Of a DNA stretch of 64,000 nt, positions 27,402 to 36,689 are shown in pieces. Made by a program: the position numbers and the translations under genes. Positions within the stretch are counted from its first letter, which is position 1. Each line of letters begins with the position of its first letter. This DNA comes from Pseudolabrys sp. Root1462 (GTDB lineage Bacteria > Pseudomonadota > Alphaproteobacteria > Rhizobiales > Xanthobacteraceae). Below the pieces are notes generated by a model. That model had not been told where the DNA came from and made no database searches. It worked only from the letters and a program-made list of their open reading frames with translations. The stretch covers positions 771,757 to 835,756 of the forward strand of contig NZ_LMFS01000001.1 of the NCBI RefSeq assembly GCF_001426945.1, given 5' to 3'.

Positions 27402-28169
27402 CTACGCCATCACCGAATAGCCGCCATCGACCGGGATCGCCGTGCCGGTGAGGAAGTCGGAGGCCGGCGACGCCAGGAACACCGCGATGCCGGAGAAGTC
27501 GTCGGGGAGGCCCCAGCGTGCGACCGGCGTGCGCGCCAGCACGCGCTCGTGCAGGCCGGGCACCTGCTCGCGGGCCTTCGCGGTCAGTTCGGTGTCGATC
27601 CAGCCGGGCAGGATCGAGTTGACCTGGATGTTGTCCTTGGCCCAGGCGACCGCGAAGGAGCGCGCCATCTGCACGATCGCGCCTTTGCTCGCGCCGTAAG
27701 GCGCGGCATAGGACGACGCGAAAATTGTCATCATCGAACCGATATTGATGATCTTGCCGCCGCCCACTTTCTTCATGTGGGGGTAGACCGCCTGGGAGCA
27801 CAGGAAGGCGCTGGTCACATTGGTGTCCATCACCAGGTGCCATTCCGCCGCAGTCAATTGCTCCGGCGGCTTGCGGACGCTGGTACCCGCGTTGTTGATG
27901 AGGATATCGAGCCGGCCGAACTTGTCGGCTGTGGCATTGACCCCGGCGCGGCAGGACTCTTCCTTCAGTGCGTCAAGTTCGATGAAGTCAGCCTTGGCGC
28001 CGAGGCCTTTGAGCGCGGCGAGCGCTGCCTCCGCCTTGGCTTTGTTGCGCCCGGCAATCATCACCGTAGCGCCGGCCTGCGCCAGCCCCTTCGCCATGCC
28101 GAGACCGATGCCGCCATTGCCGCCGGTGACCAGGGCGACCCGGCCGGTCAAATCGAATGCTTTCGTCAA
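27402..28169 (-). CDS. Short-chain dehydrogenase/reductase (SDR)
   Basis: A 255-residue classical SDR. The cofactor loop is TGGNGGIGLGMAKG (about 15-28), the NNAG block is followed by catalytic Ser in INIGSMM, and YGASK supplies Tyr and Lys. The C-terminus ends PVDGGYSVMA. I propose a TTG start at 28169 with GGAGG six bases upstream, because the longer frame adds 63 residues of non-family sequence. It resembles gluconate 5-dehydrogenase or 2-deoxy-gluconate 3-dehydrogenase, but the substrate is not decided. It runs opposite to folA and hflK, between which it appears inserted. Confidence 0.88.
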   Translation of the reverse strand: MTKAFDLTGRVALVTGGNGGIGLGMAKGLAQAGATVMIAGRNKAKAEAALAALKGLGAKADFIELDALKEESCRAGVNATADKFGRLDILINNAGTSVRKPPEQLTAAEWHLVMDTNVTSAFLCSQAVYPHMKKVGGGKIINIGSMMTIFASSYAAPYGASKGAIVQMARSFAVAWAKDNIQVNSILPGWIDTELTAKAREQVPGLHERVLARTPVARWGLPDDFSGIAVFLASPASDFLTGTAIPVDGGYSVMA

Positions 28170-28404
28170 AACAGTCCTCCCGCGCGCTCTCGCTTTTGCT
28201 TTGTCACGACGGTCGGTATTTACCACACCCGGACGCGGACCGGGACGAGCGCGGCGAATGGCCGATTGATGGGCCGCGCATATGCCCGACATTCCGCCCG
28301 AAATGCGGCATGTCAGCGCGTTGTATCGAGCCCTTGCGTCCCCTATAACCCGTCCCAACTAAAGGCAGACCCGCCATTCGACGCGGCGTCGGGAGAGATT
28401 TTTC

Positions 28405-29550
28405 ATGCCATGGAGCAATCAAGGCGGCGGGAGCGGCGGTAGCGGCGGCCCGTGGGGTTCGGGTGGCGGCGGCAAGAGCCCATGGGGCTCCAATCCGCAG
28501 ACGCCCGGCGGCAAGCCGCCTGATCTCGAGGAGATGCTCCGTCGTGGCCAGGACCGGCTGCGCGGCGTGCTGCCTGGCAATATGGGCGGCAAGGGCATCG
28601 CGCTCGCTGCACTCGCCGCGGTCGTTCTTTGGGGCTTCTCGGGTTTTTTCCGCGTTGAGCCGGATGAACTCGGCGTCGTGCTGCGCTTCGGCAAGGAAGT
28701 GCGCGAAGTGCAACCGGGCCTGAATTATCACCTGCCTTATCCGATCGAGACGGCGCTGACGCCGAAGGCACTGCGCGTCAACAAGATCGACATCGGCATG
28801 CGCACCAGCGAAGACGTGCGCCGTGGCGCGACGGCTCGCGACGTGCCGGAAGAAAGCCTGATGCTGACCGGCGACGAAAACATCGTCGACGTCGACTTCT
28901 CCGTACTGTGGAAGGTTAAGCCGACCGGCGTCGGCGAGTATCTGTTCAACATCCAGAACCCCGAAGGTACGGTGAAGGCGGTCGCCGAAAGCGCGATGCG
29001 CGAAGTGGTCGGCCGTTCCGACATTCAGCCGATCCTCACCGGCGCGCGGCAGACCATCGAGAACGCCGTGCACGAACTGATGCAGAAGACGCTGGATAGT
29101 TACGGCGCCGGCATCGTGATCCAGCAGGTGCAGCTGCAGAAGGTCGATCCGCCCCAGCAGGTGATCGACGCGTTCCGCGACGTTCAGGCGGCGCGCGCCG
29201 ACCTCGAGCGCGCCGTCAACGAGTCTCAGACCTATGCCAACCGCGTCCTCCCGGAGGCGCGAGGCAAGGTGGCGCAGATCACGCAGGCCGCCGAAGGCTA
29301 CAAGTCGCAGACCGTGGCGGAAGCCACCGGTCAATCCGCGCGCTTCAACCAGATCTACGAGCAGTACAAGAAGGCGCCCGACGTGACGCGTGAACGTATG
29401 TATCTCGAGACCATGGAGCGCGTGCTCGGCGGCGCCGACAAGGTGATCCTCGATACCGGCGCCAACGGCTCTGGCAGTGTCGTGCCTTATCTGCCGCTCA
29501 ACGAATTGTCGCGGCCGGCGCAACCGCGCGGCACGGGAGCCAAGCCATGA
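28405..29550 (+). CDS. hflK: HflK, FtsH protease modulator subunit
   Basis: A 381-residue SPFH-domain protein that with HflC forms a large cage around the membrane protease FtsH. A glycine-rich cytoplasmic N-terminus of about 60 residues (MPWSNQGGGSGGSGG) precedes one helix (GIALAALAAVVLWGFSGFF, about 65-83). VEPDELGVVLRFGKEVREVQPGLNYHLPYP starts the SPFH domain, and a long helix follows (AARADLERAVNESQTYAN). Its stop overlaps the hflC start (ATGA). Confidence 0.96.
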   Translation: MPWSNQGGGSGGSGGPWGSGGGGKSPWGSNPQTPGGKPPDLEEMLRRGQDRLRGVLPGNMGGKGIALAALAAVVLWGFSGFFRVEPDELGVVLRFGKEVREVQPGLNYHLPYPIETALTPKALRVNKIDIGMRTSEDVRRGATARDVPEESLMLTGDENIVDVDFSVLWKVKPTGVGEYLFNIQNPEGTVKAVAESAMREVVGRSDIQPILTGARQTIENAVHELMQKTLDSYGAGIVIQQVQLQKVDPPQQVIDAFRDVQAARADLERAVNESQTYANRVLPEARGKVAQITQAAEGYKSQTVAEATGQSARFNQIYEQYKKAPDVTRERMYLETMERVLGGADKVILDTGANGSGSVVPYLPLNELSRPAQPRGTGAKP

Positions 29551-30464
29551 GACTGAATTTCATCGGCGGCGTCATCGCCGTCATCATCGCTGCCGTGCTC
29601 ATCGTCGGCTATTCGTCGCTTTTCACGGTCTATCAGACGCAGCAAGCGCTGGTCGTCCGCCTCGGTGAGCCGAAGCGGGTCGTCAGCGAGCCGGGCCTGC
29701 ATGCCAAGCTGCCGTTCGTCGACAGCGTCATCTTCGTCGACAAGCGCATCCTCGATCTGGAGGCGCCGGCGCAGGAAGTGATCGCTTCCGATCAGAAGCG
29801 TCTGGTGGTCGATGCCTTCGCGCGTTACCGCATCAAGAACCCGTTGCAGTTCTACCAGACCCTCGGCTCGGTGCAGGGCGCCAACTCGCAGCTCGCCATT
29901 CTCCTCAACTCGGCGCTGCGCCGCGTGCTCGGCGAGGCGACCTTCACCCATGTCGTACGCGACCAGCGCGCCGATCTGATGGAGCGCATCCTGCAGCTCG
30001 TCGACAAGGAAGCCACCAGCTATGGCATCCAGGTGGTCGACGTCCGCATCCGCCGCGCCGATCTTCCGGAGCAGAACAGCCAGGCGGTCTATCAGCGCAT
30101 GCAGACCGAACGTCAGCGTGAAGCGGCCGAATTCCGCGCGCAGGGCGCTCAGCGTGCGCAGGAAATCCGCTCGCGCGCCGACCGCGAAGCGACCGTGCTG
30201 GTGGCGGAAGCCAATTCCCGGGCCGAGCAGATCCGCGGCGAGGGCGACGCCACGCGTAACCAGATCTTCGCCGAAGCCTTCAACAAGGATCCGGACTTCT
30301 TTGCCTTCTACCGATCGATGCAGGCCTATGAGGCGAGCATGAAGGCGGGCGACACTCGGCTAGTGCTGAAACCGGACAACAACTTCTTCCGGTTCTTCAA
30401 CCAGCCTTCAGGCACGACGGCGACGCCGCCGACGGCGCCGAAGCCGGCCGCCCCGGCGCAATAA
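29547..30464 (+). CDS. hflC: HflC, FtsH protease modulator subunit
   Basis: A 305-residue partner of HflK with an N-terminal helix (IGGVIAVIIAAVLIVGYSSLFTV, about 5-27) and SPFH domain (TQQALVVRLGEPKRVVSEPGLHAKLPF). VDVRIRRADLPEQNSQAVYQRM and the Arg/Glu-rich helix EAAEFRAQGAQRAQEIRSRAD are family hallmarks. The C-terminus has an Ala/Pro/Thr-rich tail not essential to the fold. It is translationally coupled to hflK. Confidence 0.96.
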   Translation: MRLNFIGGVIAVIIAAVLIVGYSSLFTVYQTQQALVVRLGEPKRVVSEPGLHAKLPFVDSVIFVDKRILDLEAPAQEVIASDQKRLVVDAFARYRIKNPLQFYQTLGSVQGANSQLAILLNSALRRVLGEATFTHVVRDQRADLMERILQLVDKEATSYGIQVVDVRIRRADLPEQNSQAVYQRMQTERQREAAEFRAQGAQRAQEIRSRADREATVLVAEANSRAEQIRGEGDATRNQIFAEAFNKDPDFFAFYRSMQAYEASMKAGDTRLVLKPDNNFFRFFNQPSGTTATPPTAPKPAAPAQ

Positions 30465-30480
30465 CGACGTGCGCGGGGGG

Positions 30481-30666
30481 ATGTCGGACTTTCTGGCCGC
30501 ACTGGGGCTGGTCTTCGTGATCGAAGGCCTGATCTTTGCTGCGTTCCCCGGGCACGGCAAGAAAGCCTTGCAGAGTGTCACAGAGACGCCGGAAGGCACG
30601 CTCCGCGTCATTGGAATATCTTCCGCGGTAGTCGGTCTCCTGGTCGTTTGGCTGGTACGTGCTTAG
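30481..30666 (+). CDS. DUF2065 (YjeT-like) small membrane protein
   Basis: A 61-residue protein with two hydrophobic helices (ALGLVFVIEGLIFAAFPG and VIGISSAVVGLLVVWLVRA). The FLAALGLVFVIEGL start matches DUF2065, a family usually encoded right after hflC. I use ATG 30481 because the family begins here; GTG 30469 is an alternative, and neither has a clear ribosome site. It may be coupled to hflC, which ends 16 bases ahead. Function unknown. Confidence 0.85.
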   Translation: MSDFLAALGLVFVIEGLIFAAFPGHGKKALQSVTETPEGTLRVIGISSAVVGLLVVWLVRA

Positions 30667-30802
30667 GGCGGCGCGAGGCGCCGGCAGCCGGTTTTGAGCC
30701 AACTTCGGTGGCGGACGTCATTTGTCTGCCGTCGCCGCCCTTGAATCGCCGCTAATTCGGGGTCACCTTGTCGTTGACCCCTTTCCTGGAGAATCGACGC
30801 CA

Positions 30803-32296
30803 ATGGGCGCCCCTTCGCTTCGTTTCAAGACGACTTTTGCATTCGTGCTGGCGGCCACGCTGGTGGCCCCATGGTTCGCGCAGCCGGCAATGGCGCGCGG
30901 ACCGGAAGGCATCGCCGACGTCGCCGAGCAGGTGATCGACGCCGTCGTCAACATTTCGACCAAGCAGACGGTCGACCTGAGCAACGACAAGATGCCGCAA
31001 CTGCCGCCGGGCTCGCCCTTCGAGGAGTTCTTCGAAGAATTCTTCAAGAACCGGCGCGGTCAGGGCGGCACACCGGGCGCCCCCGGCACTCCGAACGGCC
31101 AGCAGTCGCGCCGGGTGAACTCCCTCGGGTCCGGCTTCGTCATCGATTCGTCGGGTCTGGTCGTCACCAACAATCACGTCATTGCCGACGCCGACGAGGT
31201 CAGCGTCATCCTCAATGACGGCACTACGCTCAAGGCGACGCTGATCGGCACCGACAAGAAGACCGACCTCGCGCTGCTCAAGGTGGATTCGCCGAAGCCC
31301 CTCAAGGCGGTGAAGTTCGGCGACTCCGACAAGCTGCGTCTCGGCGAATGGGTGATCGCGATCGGCAATCCGTTCTCGCTCGGCGGCACCGTGACCGCGG
31401 GCATCGTGTCGGCGCGTAATCGCGACATCCAGTCCGGCCCTTACGACAACTACATCCAGACCGACGCCGCGATTAACCGCGGCAACTCGGGCGGACCGCT
31501 GTTCAACCTCGATGGCGAAGTCATCGGCGTCAACACCGCGATCATCTCGCCTTCGGGCGGTTCGATCGGCATCGGCTTCGCCGTGCCGTCGAAGACGGTG
31601 GTCGGCGTCATCGATCAGCTGCGCGAATTCAAGGAAGTGCGTCGTGGTTGGCTCGGTGTGCGCATCCAGCAGGTAACCGACGAAATCGCCGACAGTCTCA
31701 ACATCAAGCCGGCCCGTGGTGCGCTGATCGCTGGAATCGACGACAAAGGCCCTGCGAAGCCCGCCGGCATCGAGCCCGGCGACGTCGTCGTCAAGTTCGA
31801 CGGCAAGGACATCAAGGAGATGCGCGACCTGCCGAAGATCGTGGCGGAGACCTCGGTCGGCAAGGACGTTAGCGTCGTGATCATCCGCAAGGGCAAGGAA
31901 GAGACCAGGACCGTAAAGCTCGGCCGTCTCGACGACGGCGAGAAACAGGCGGCATTGACGCCGAAGAAGGACCAGCCCGAGGAGGACAAGACCTCAGTCA
32001 AGAAGGCCCTGGGTCTCGATCTTGCCAATCTCAACGATGCGTCGCGCAAGAAGTACAAGATTCAGGACAAGGTGAAGGGTGTGCTGATCACCGGCGTCGA
32101 TCCGAACTCGCCGGCCGCGGAAAAGCGCCTGCAGCCGGGCATGGTGATCGCTGAGGTGCAGCAGCAGGCGGTGAGCAACGCCGCCGATCTGCAGAAGCGC
32201 ATCGATCAGTTGAAAAAGGACGGCAAGAAGGCCGTTGTCCTCTTGGTGGTGTCGCCCGAGGGCGATCCGAGCTTTGTCGCCATCGGTCTGCAGTAA
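30803..32296 (+). CDS. degP: DegP/HtrA-type periplasmic serine protease (Do family)
   Basis: A 497-residue envelope quality-control protease and chaperone. A signal peptide (FAFVLAATLVAPWFAQPAMA, about 10-29) is followed by the protease domain with the triad His (VTNNHVIAD), Asp (KTDLALLKV) and Ser (RGNSGGPLF). Two PDZ domains follow: one with RRGWLGVRIQQVTDEIA and AGIEPGDVVVKFDG, the second near KGVLITGVDPNSPAAEKRLQPG. I start at ATG 30803 because the signal peptide begins there. It follows hflKC, another system of envelope protein quality control, and ends in a strong terminator. Confidence 0.95.
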   Translation: MGAPSLRFKTTFAFVLAATLVAPWFAQPAMARGPEGIADVAEQVIDAVVNISTKQTVDLSNDKMPQLPPGSPFEEFFEEFFKNRRGQGGTPGAPGTPNGQQSRRVNSLGSGFVIDSSGLVVTNNHVIADADEVSVILNDGTTLKATLIGTDKKTDLALLKVDSPKPLKAVKFGDSDKLRLGEWVIAIGNPFSLGGTVTAGIVSARNRDIQSGPYDNYIQTDAAINRGNSGGPLFNLDGEVIGVNTAIISPSGGSIGIGFAVPSKTVVGVIDQLREFKEVRRGWLGVRIQQVTDEIADSLNIKPARGALIAGIDDKGPAKPAGIEPGDVVVKFDGKDIKEMRDLPKIVAETSVGKDVSVVIIRKGKEETRTVKLGRLDDGEKQAALTPKKDQPEEDKTSVKKALGLDLANLNDASRKKYKIQDKVKGVLITGVDPNSPAAEKRLQPGMVIAEVQQQAVSNAADLQKRIDQLKKDGKKAVVLLVVSPEGDPSFVAIGLQ

Positions 32297-32320
32297 TCGG
32301 CTCGCCGCTCAAAAATAAAA

Positions 32321-32348
32321 AGGCCGGGCGATTGCCCGGCCTTTTTTT
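32321..32348. terminator. Bidirectional rho-independent terminator
   Basis: AGGCCGGGC and GCCCGGCCT form a 9-bp stem with a GATT loop, flanked by AAAAATAAAA on the left and TTTTTTT on the right. It can serve degP on the plus strand and serB on the minus strand, which converge here. Confidence 0.9.
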
Positions 32349-32370
32349 CATTGGCATGGAGTTGGTCTGT

Positions 32371-33285
32371 TCAGACGGCGGCGAACTCGTCGCGGCGATA
32401 ACCTTGAATATAGAGCAAGGCCGTGAGATCGCCGTGCTCGATGCGCGCGGGCGCTGCGGCCGCGACCTTCGGCTTGGCGTGATAGGCAACGCCGAGACCC
32501 GACTCGGTGATCATGGCGAGATCGTTGGCGCCGTCACCCGTCGCCATCGTCTCATGCTCCGCAAGGCCCAGGCGATCGCGCAGTTCGATCAGCGCCGCGC
32601 GCTTGCTGTCGCGACCGAAGATCGGCTCGCGGACAACCCCGGCAAGGGTTTGCCCGGCAATCTTGTCGCCGTCGATCTCCAGCGTATTGGCGCGCGCCTC
32701 GTCGAAGCCGATCATCGCGGCGATGCGGTCGGTGAACAAAGTGAAGCCGCCGGATACGAGGCAAGTATAGGCGCCATGCGCGCGCATGGTGGCGATGGCG
32801 AGACGACCGCCGGGCGTCAGCGTGATGTGGTGCTCGATAACCTCGTCGACCACGGCAGCGGGCAGGCCCTTGAGCAGCGCGACGCGCTCGCGCAACGCCG
32901 GTTCGAACTCGATCTCGCCACGCATGGCGCGTTCCGTGATGGCGGCGACGTGCTCCTTGAGGCCGACAAAGGCGGCGAGTTCGTCGATGCACTCCTGACC
33001 GATCATGGTGGAGTCCATGTCCGCGAGGAACAGCTTCTTGCGTCGTCCCGCCGACGGCTGCACCACGACGTCGACGCCGGGGGCGAGTTCGCGCAGCGCC
33101 TCGCCAAGGGCGCGTTGGTCGGCGTCGGGGCTTGCGCTAAAGGGGATGTCGGCGGCGCGGCCGGGGTCGAGCCAGACGGCTTCGCCGGCGGCCGGCAGGG
33201 CGGGGCGGACCCTCGCCAGCGTGGCGTGGTCGATCAGGGTCGAATTCGCGATCAGGGTCGCGACGAGAGATGTGGGTGAGGTCAT
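32371..33285 (-). CDS. serB: Phosphoserine phosphatase
   Basis: A 304-residue HAD-superfamily enzyme for the last step of serine synthesis. The nucleophile motif is [19 protein letters not shown] (about 109-127). [15 protein letters not shown] is motif II, and [12 protein letters not shown] (about 241-252) is the acidic motif IV. The 100-residue N-terminal region is the divergent ACT-like part found in long SerB proteins. Its start codon lies only 3 bp from that of the divergent miaA gene, so its promoter and any ribosome site lie within miaA. Confidence 0.95.
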   Translation of the reverse strand: MTSPTSLVATLIANSTLIDHATLARVRPALPAAGEAVWLDPGRAADIPFSASPDADQRALGEALRELAPGVDVVVQPSAGRRKKLFLADMDSTMIGQECIDELAAFVGLKEHVAAITERAMRGEIEFEPALRERVALLKGLPAAVVDEVIEHHITLTPGGRLAIATMRAHGAYTCLVSGGFTLFTDRIAAMIGFDEARANTLEIDGDKIAGQTLAGVVREPIFGRDSKRAALIELRDRLGLAEHETMATGDGANDLAMITESGLGVAYHAKPKVAAAAPARIEHGDLTALLYIQGYRRDEFAAV

Positions 33286-33288
33286 AGG

Positions 33289-34209
33289 ATGCCGGATCTC
33301 AAACAGGCGGTGCTTATCGCCGGTCCGACCGCCAGCGGCAAGTCGGCTTTGGCGCTGGCGCTGGCCGAGCGCCTCGGCGGCACCATCGTCAACGCCGATT
33401 CAATGCAAGTCTATGCCGGTTTGCGCGTCCTTACCGCCCGGCCGACGGCTGAGGAGGAATCACGCGCGCCGCACGTTCTCTACGGCCATGTCGATGCCGC
33501 CGAGATCTATTCGACCGGACGGTGGCTGCGCGAGACCGCCGGAGCCATCGCCGATGTTACCGCCGCTGGCCGCCTGCCGATCGTGGTCGGCGGCACCGGG
33601 CTTTACTTCAAGGTCCTGACCGAAGGTCTCGCCGCCGTGCCGGAGATCCCGGCCGAGGTCCGCAGCAGCGTGCGTGAGAGACTGGCGCGGGACGGCGTGT
33701 CCGCGCTGTACGCGGATTTGACGGTGCGCGATCCGGTCATCGCGGCGCGACTGATGCCGCTCGACCGCTCGCGCATCGCACGGGCGCTCGAGGTGGTGCT
33801 AGCGACCGGCCGCTCCCTGAGCGACTGGCACGGCGAGGGGACCCAACCGGCGCTGGCTCCCGAGCGCACGGTCCGCGTCTTCGTTACGCTGGGGCGCGCC
33901 GAACTGGTGTCGCGCATAGAGGCGCGCTTTGCCGCGATGCTGCAGGCCGGCGCCCGAGACGAGGTCCGGGCGCTCGCCGCGCGCAATCTGGACCCGCTGC
34001 TGCCGGCGATGAAGGCGCATGGCGTGCCGTGGTTGATCCGCCATCTCAAAGGCGAGATCTCGCTCGACGAAGCGTCGGCTGGTTCGATCATGGATACGCG
34101 GCGCTACGCCAAACGCCAGCACACCTGGTTTCGTGGCCAGATGAAGGACTGGCCCTTGGTCCCGGCCGATCAGGCACTGGCCCGGGTCCTCACCGATATC
34201 GGCCGCTGA
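33289..34209 (+). CDS. miaA: tRNA dimethylallyltransferase
   Basis: A 306-residue enzyme that adds a dimethylallyl group to A37 of tRNAs reading UNN codons. The P-loop [15 protein letters not shown] (about 11-25), [19 protein letters not shown] (substrate site) and [16 protein letters not shown] (about 98-113) are standard. [12 protein letters not shown] near the end contacts the tRNA. GTGAGG is about eight bases ahead and lies inside serB. Normal length and full motif set. Confidence 0.96.
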   Translation: MPDLKQAVLIAGPTASGKSALALALAERLGGTIVNADSMQVYAGLRVLTARPTAEEESRAPHVLYGHVDAAEIYSTGRWLRETAGAIADVTAAGRLPIVVGGTGLYFKVLTEGLAAVPEIPAEVRSSVRERLARDGVSALYADLTVRDPVIAARLMPLDRSRIARALEVVLATGRSLSDWHGEGTQPALAPERTVRVFVTLGRAELVSRIEARFAAMLQAGARDEVRALAARNLDPLLPAMKAHGVPWLIRHLKGEISLDEASAGSIMDTRRYAKRQHTWFRGQMKDWPLVPADQALARVLTDIGR

Positions 34210-34344
34210 CAAATCTCAATTTATTTTATCAATCCAGTTTTGATGCGGTATATTTGGTAAATTCTACCTGTAGTTTATCTGTCTTTAATGTCGGCCATAG
34301 AAACTCGTTCAATCTACAGAGACTGAACGCGATTTCTGGAGTCG

Positions 34345-36411
34345 ATGATCATGGCATCTCTTGCCTTCCGGACTATTTCAACCCGCATTGCAGTGACTTT
34401 TGCGCTGGTCGTGCCGATCGCCGTTTGGGCGCTGTCGGCCGAGACCTATCGTTCGGTCGAACTCTACAGCAAGGCGCAGAAGGCCGATCGTCAGAACACG
34501 GCGGCGAACGCCTTGATCATGGGTGTCTATGACATCCTGATCGAACGGGCCTATGTCACCAGCGCGCTGCAGGCGGCGAACCCGGCGAACGACGCCGCGA
34601 TCAAGGACATTCAGAACCAACGCGCCGGCGCCAAAGCCAAGATCGACGCCGCATTCGAAGCGCTGCTCAAAGAAGATTTCCCGCGCAAGTCGGAGTTGGT
34701 CGCCGAATTCAACGAGGCTCGCCAGCAGGCCGAAGTTTATCGCAAGAAGTCCGATGAAGCGATCAAGCGGCCGAAAGCCGAGCGTGAGGCGGACACGATC
34801 AAAAATACCGTTCCGGCGCTATCGCACTTCGTCGGCGCCGCGCAGAAACTTTGGAATCGCGTGTTGAGCAGCACAAGCGCCATGGATCCGGAACTGGCGC
34901 GGCTCGCCGACATTCGTATCTATGCCTGGAACATGCGCGACATCGGCGGCAGCGAGCGTTCGACGCTGGCGCAGTCCTTGTCGTCGGGCAGTGCCATTCC
35001 CGCGGGCAATCTGCAGAAGATCCATATCATCCGCTCTCAAGTCGATCTGCTGTGGCGCCTGCTGCAGGCCTCGTTGATCGACGGCGAGCACGCTGCGGTG
35101 GCTGGCGGCGTCAAGGCGGCGACGGAAAGCTATTTCGGCAAGTTCAGATCGCTGTCCGACGAGATGCAGAAGATCTCGGCCGCCGGCGGCAAGTATCCGA
35201 TAACGACCGATCAGTGGGTCGATACGACGACGCCGCTGCTGGCGACTCTGCTCGATGTCATGAACGGCGCCGGTGCGGCGAGCGAGGCCTACACGGCCAA
35301 TCTCAAGAGCTCGAGCCTCAACATGGTCATCCTCAGCGGCATTCTGCTGGCCGCTTGCATCGCCATCTTTTTCGGCGCCATCGCCTTCTCGGTGATGACG
35401 GTGGCCCGGCCGCTGCGCGCGCTGACAAGGCCGCTTGGCGAAATAGCCGAAGGCAATTTTGCCGTCACCGTTCCGCACGTCGGTCGGATCGACGAGATCG
35501 GCCAGATCGCGGTTGCCGTGCAAGGCATGGCGGGCAGGGTGCGAGAGGCGCTGTTGCACATCAAGGTTGCGGCGCGCGAAGTCACGAACGCTTCGGTTGA
35601 GATCTCGACCAGCACGACCGATTTATCGCAAAGGACCGAAGAGCAGGCCGCGAGCCTCGAGGAGACGTCGGCGGCGATGGAGGAAATATCGTCCATCGTC
35701 AAAAAGAACGCCGAAAACGCCCGCGAGGCCAGCCGCTCCGCCGCGGAGACCCGGGACATCGCCGACAAGAGCGGTGCGGTGGTTGGCAAGGCAGTCGAGG
35801 CCATGGCCCGCATCGAGGACTCTTCCAAGAGTATCTCGGAGATTATCGTCGTCATTGACGAGATCGCGCGGCAGACCAATCTGCTGGCCCTTAACGCCGC
35901 GGTTGAAGCGGCGCGTGCCGGCGAGGCCGGACGCGGTTTCGCCGTGGTCGCCTCCGAGGTGCGTAGTCTGGCGCAACGGTCCTCTCAGGCCGCCAAGGAC
36001 ATCACTGCGCTGATCACCAAGTCGGGCGGGCAGGTCCAGGAAGGCGTTGAACTGGTCAATCGGGCCGGCGAGGCGCTGGGCCAGATCACCACGTCGATCC
36101 AGAAGGTGACCGCGCTTATCAACGACATCGCCAATGCCAGCGCCGAACAATCGAGCGGCGTCGACGAGATCAACAAGGCGATGACGCTCATGGACACCGC
36201 AACCCAGCAGAACTCGGCGCTGGTGGAAGAGAATGCCGCGACGGCGAAGGTCCTTGAGGAATCGGCCAGGGCTATGGATGGCCAGGTCGGCTTCTTCCGT
36301 ATCGGCGCCGAAGACGAGGCCGACGCTGATGTGTCCGCAGCCGAGGACCGGTTGGCCGTGGCGCCGGCCACGCCGCGGTCTTCGCCGGCGGCCATTGGCA
36401 AAGCGGCGTAA
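34345..36411 (+). CDS. Methyl-accepting chemotaxis protein 1 of 3
   Basis: A 688-residue transmembrane chemoreceptor. Helix one is near residues 12-30 (TRIAVTFALVVPIAVWALS). A large periplasmic sensor of about 290 residues follows, then helix two (VILSGILLAACIAIFFGAIA, about 328-347), a HAMP linker (RPLRALTRPLGEIAEGNFAV) and the signalling domain with the tip [20 protein letters not shown]. The sensor region is long and helical, and its ligand is unknown. The C-terminus lacks a CheR-docking pentapeptide. It is the first of three tandem, same-strand receptor genes; no cheW or cheA is near. Confidence 0.92.
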   Translation: MIMASLAFRTISTRIAVTFALVVPIAVWALSAETYRSVELYSKAQKADRQNTAANALIMGVYDILIERAYVTSALQAANPANDAAIKDIQNQRAGAKAKIDAAFEALLKEDFPRKSELVAEFNEARQQAEVYRKKSDEAIKRPKAEREADTIKNTVPALSHFVGAAQKLWNRVLSSTSAMDPELARLADIRIYAWNMRDIGGSERSTLAQSLSSGSAIPAGNLQKIHIIRSQVDLLWRLLQASLIDGEHAAVAGGVKAATESYFGKFRSLSDEMQKISAAGGKYPITTDQWVDTTTPLLATLLDVMNGAGAASEAYTANLKSSSLNMVILSGILLAACIAIFFGAIAFSVMTVARPLRALTRPLGEIAEGNFAVTVPHVGRIDEIGQIAVAVQGMAGRVREALLHIKVAAREVTNASVEISTSTTDLSQRTEEQAASLEETSAAMEEISSIVKKNAENAREASRSAAETRDIADKSGAVVGKAVEAMARIEDSSKSISEIIVVIDEIARQTNLLALNAAVEAARAGEAGRGFAVVASEVRSLAQRSSQAAKDITALITKSGGQVQEGVELVNRAGEALGQITTSIQKVTALINDIANASAEQSSGVDEINKAMTLMDTATQQNSALVEENAATAKVLEESARAMDGQVGFFRIGAEDEADADVSAAEDRLAVAPATPRSSPAAIGKAA

Positions 36412-36689
36412 TTCCACCGTGCGCGGCGACCGATAGGCCGCTGCGCACGTCCTTCCGAATTTACAGCGAAATTCCGCGCTTAAGACTTCGTGGGCTTTGC
36501 GGCTGCACACCTGATGTGCAGCTGTGGTGCAAGAGCGCCTGCACCGTCGTTCGGCGCGCCGAATCTTAAAGTAGTTGAATATTCCGGCACATCGAAAAAC
36601 ACCAAAGGTACCGATCTACTATTATCGATGCGTTCAATTTTACCAAGGATATTGGCGGCGAATATCGCGTCTTCCGCATCCTTGTGAGA

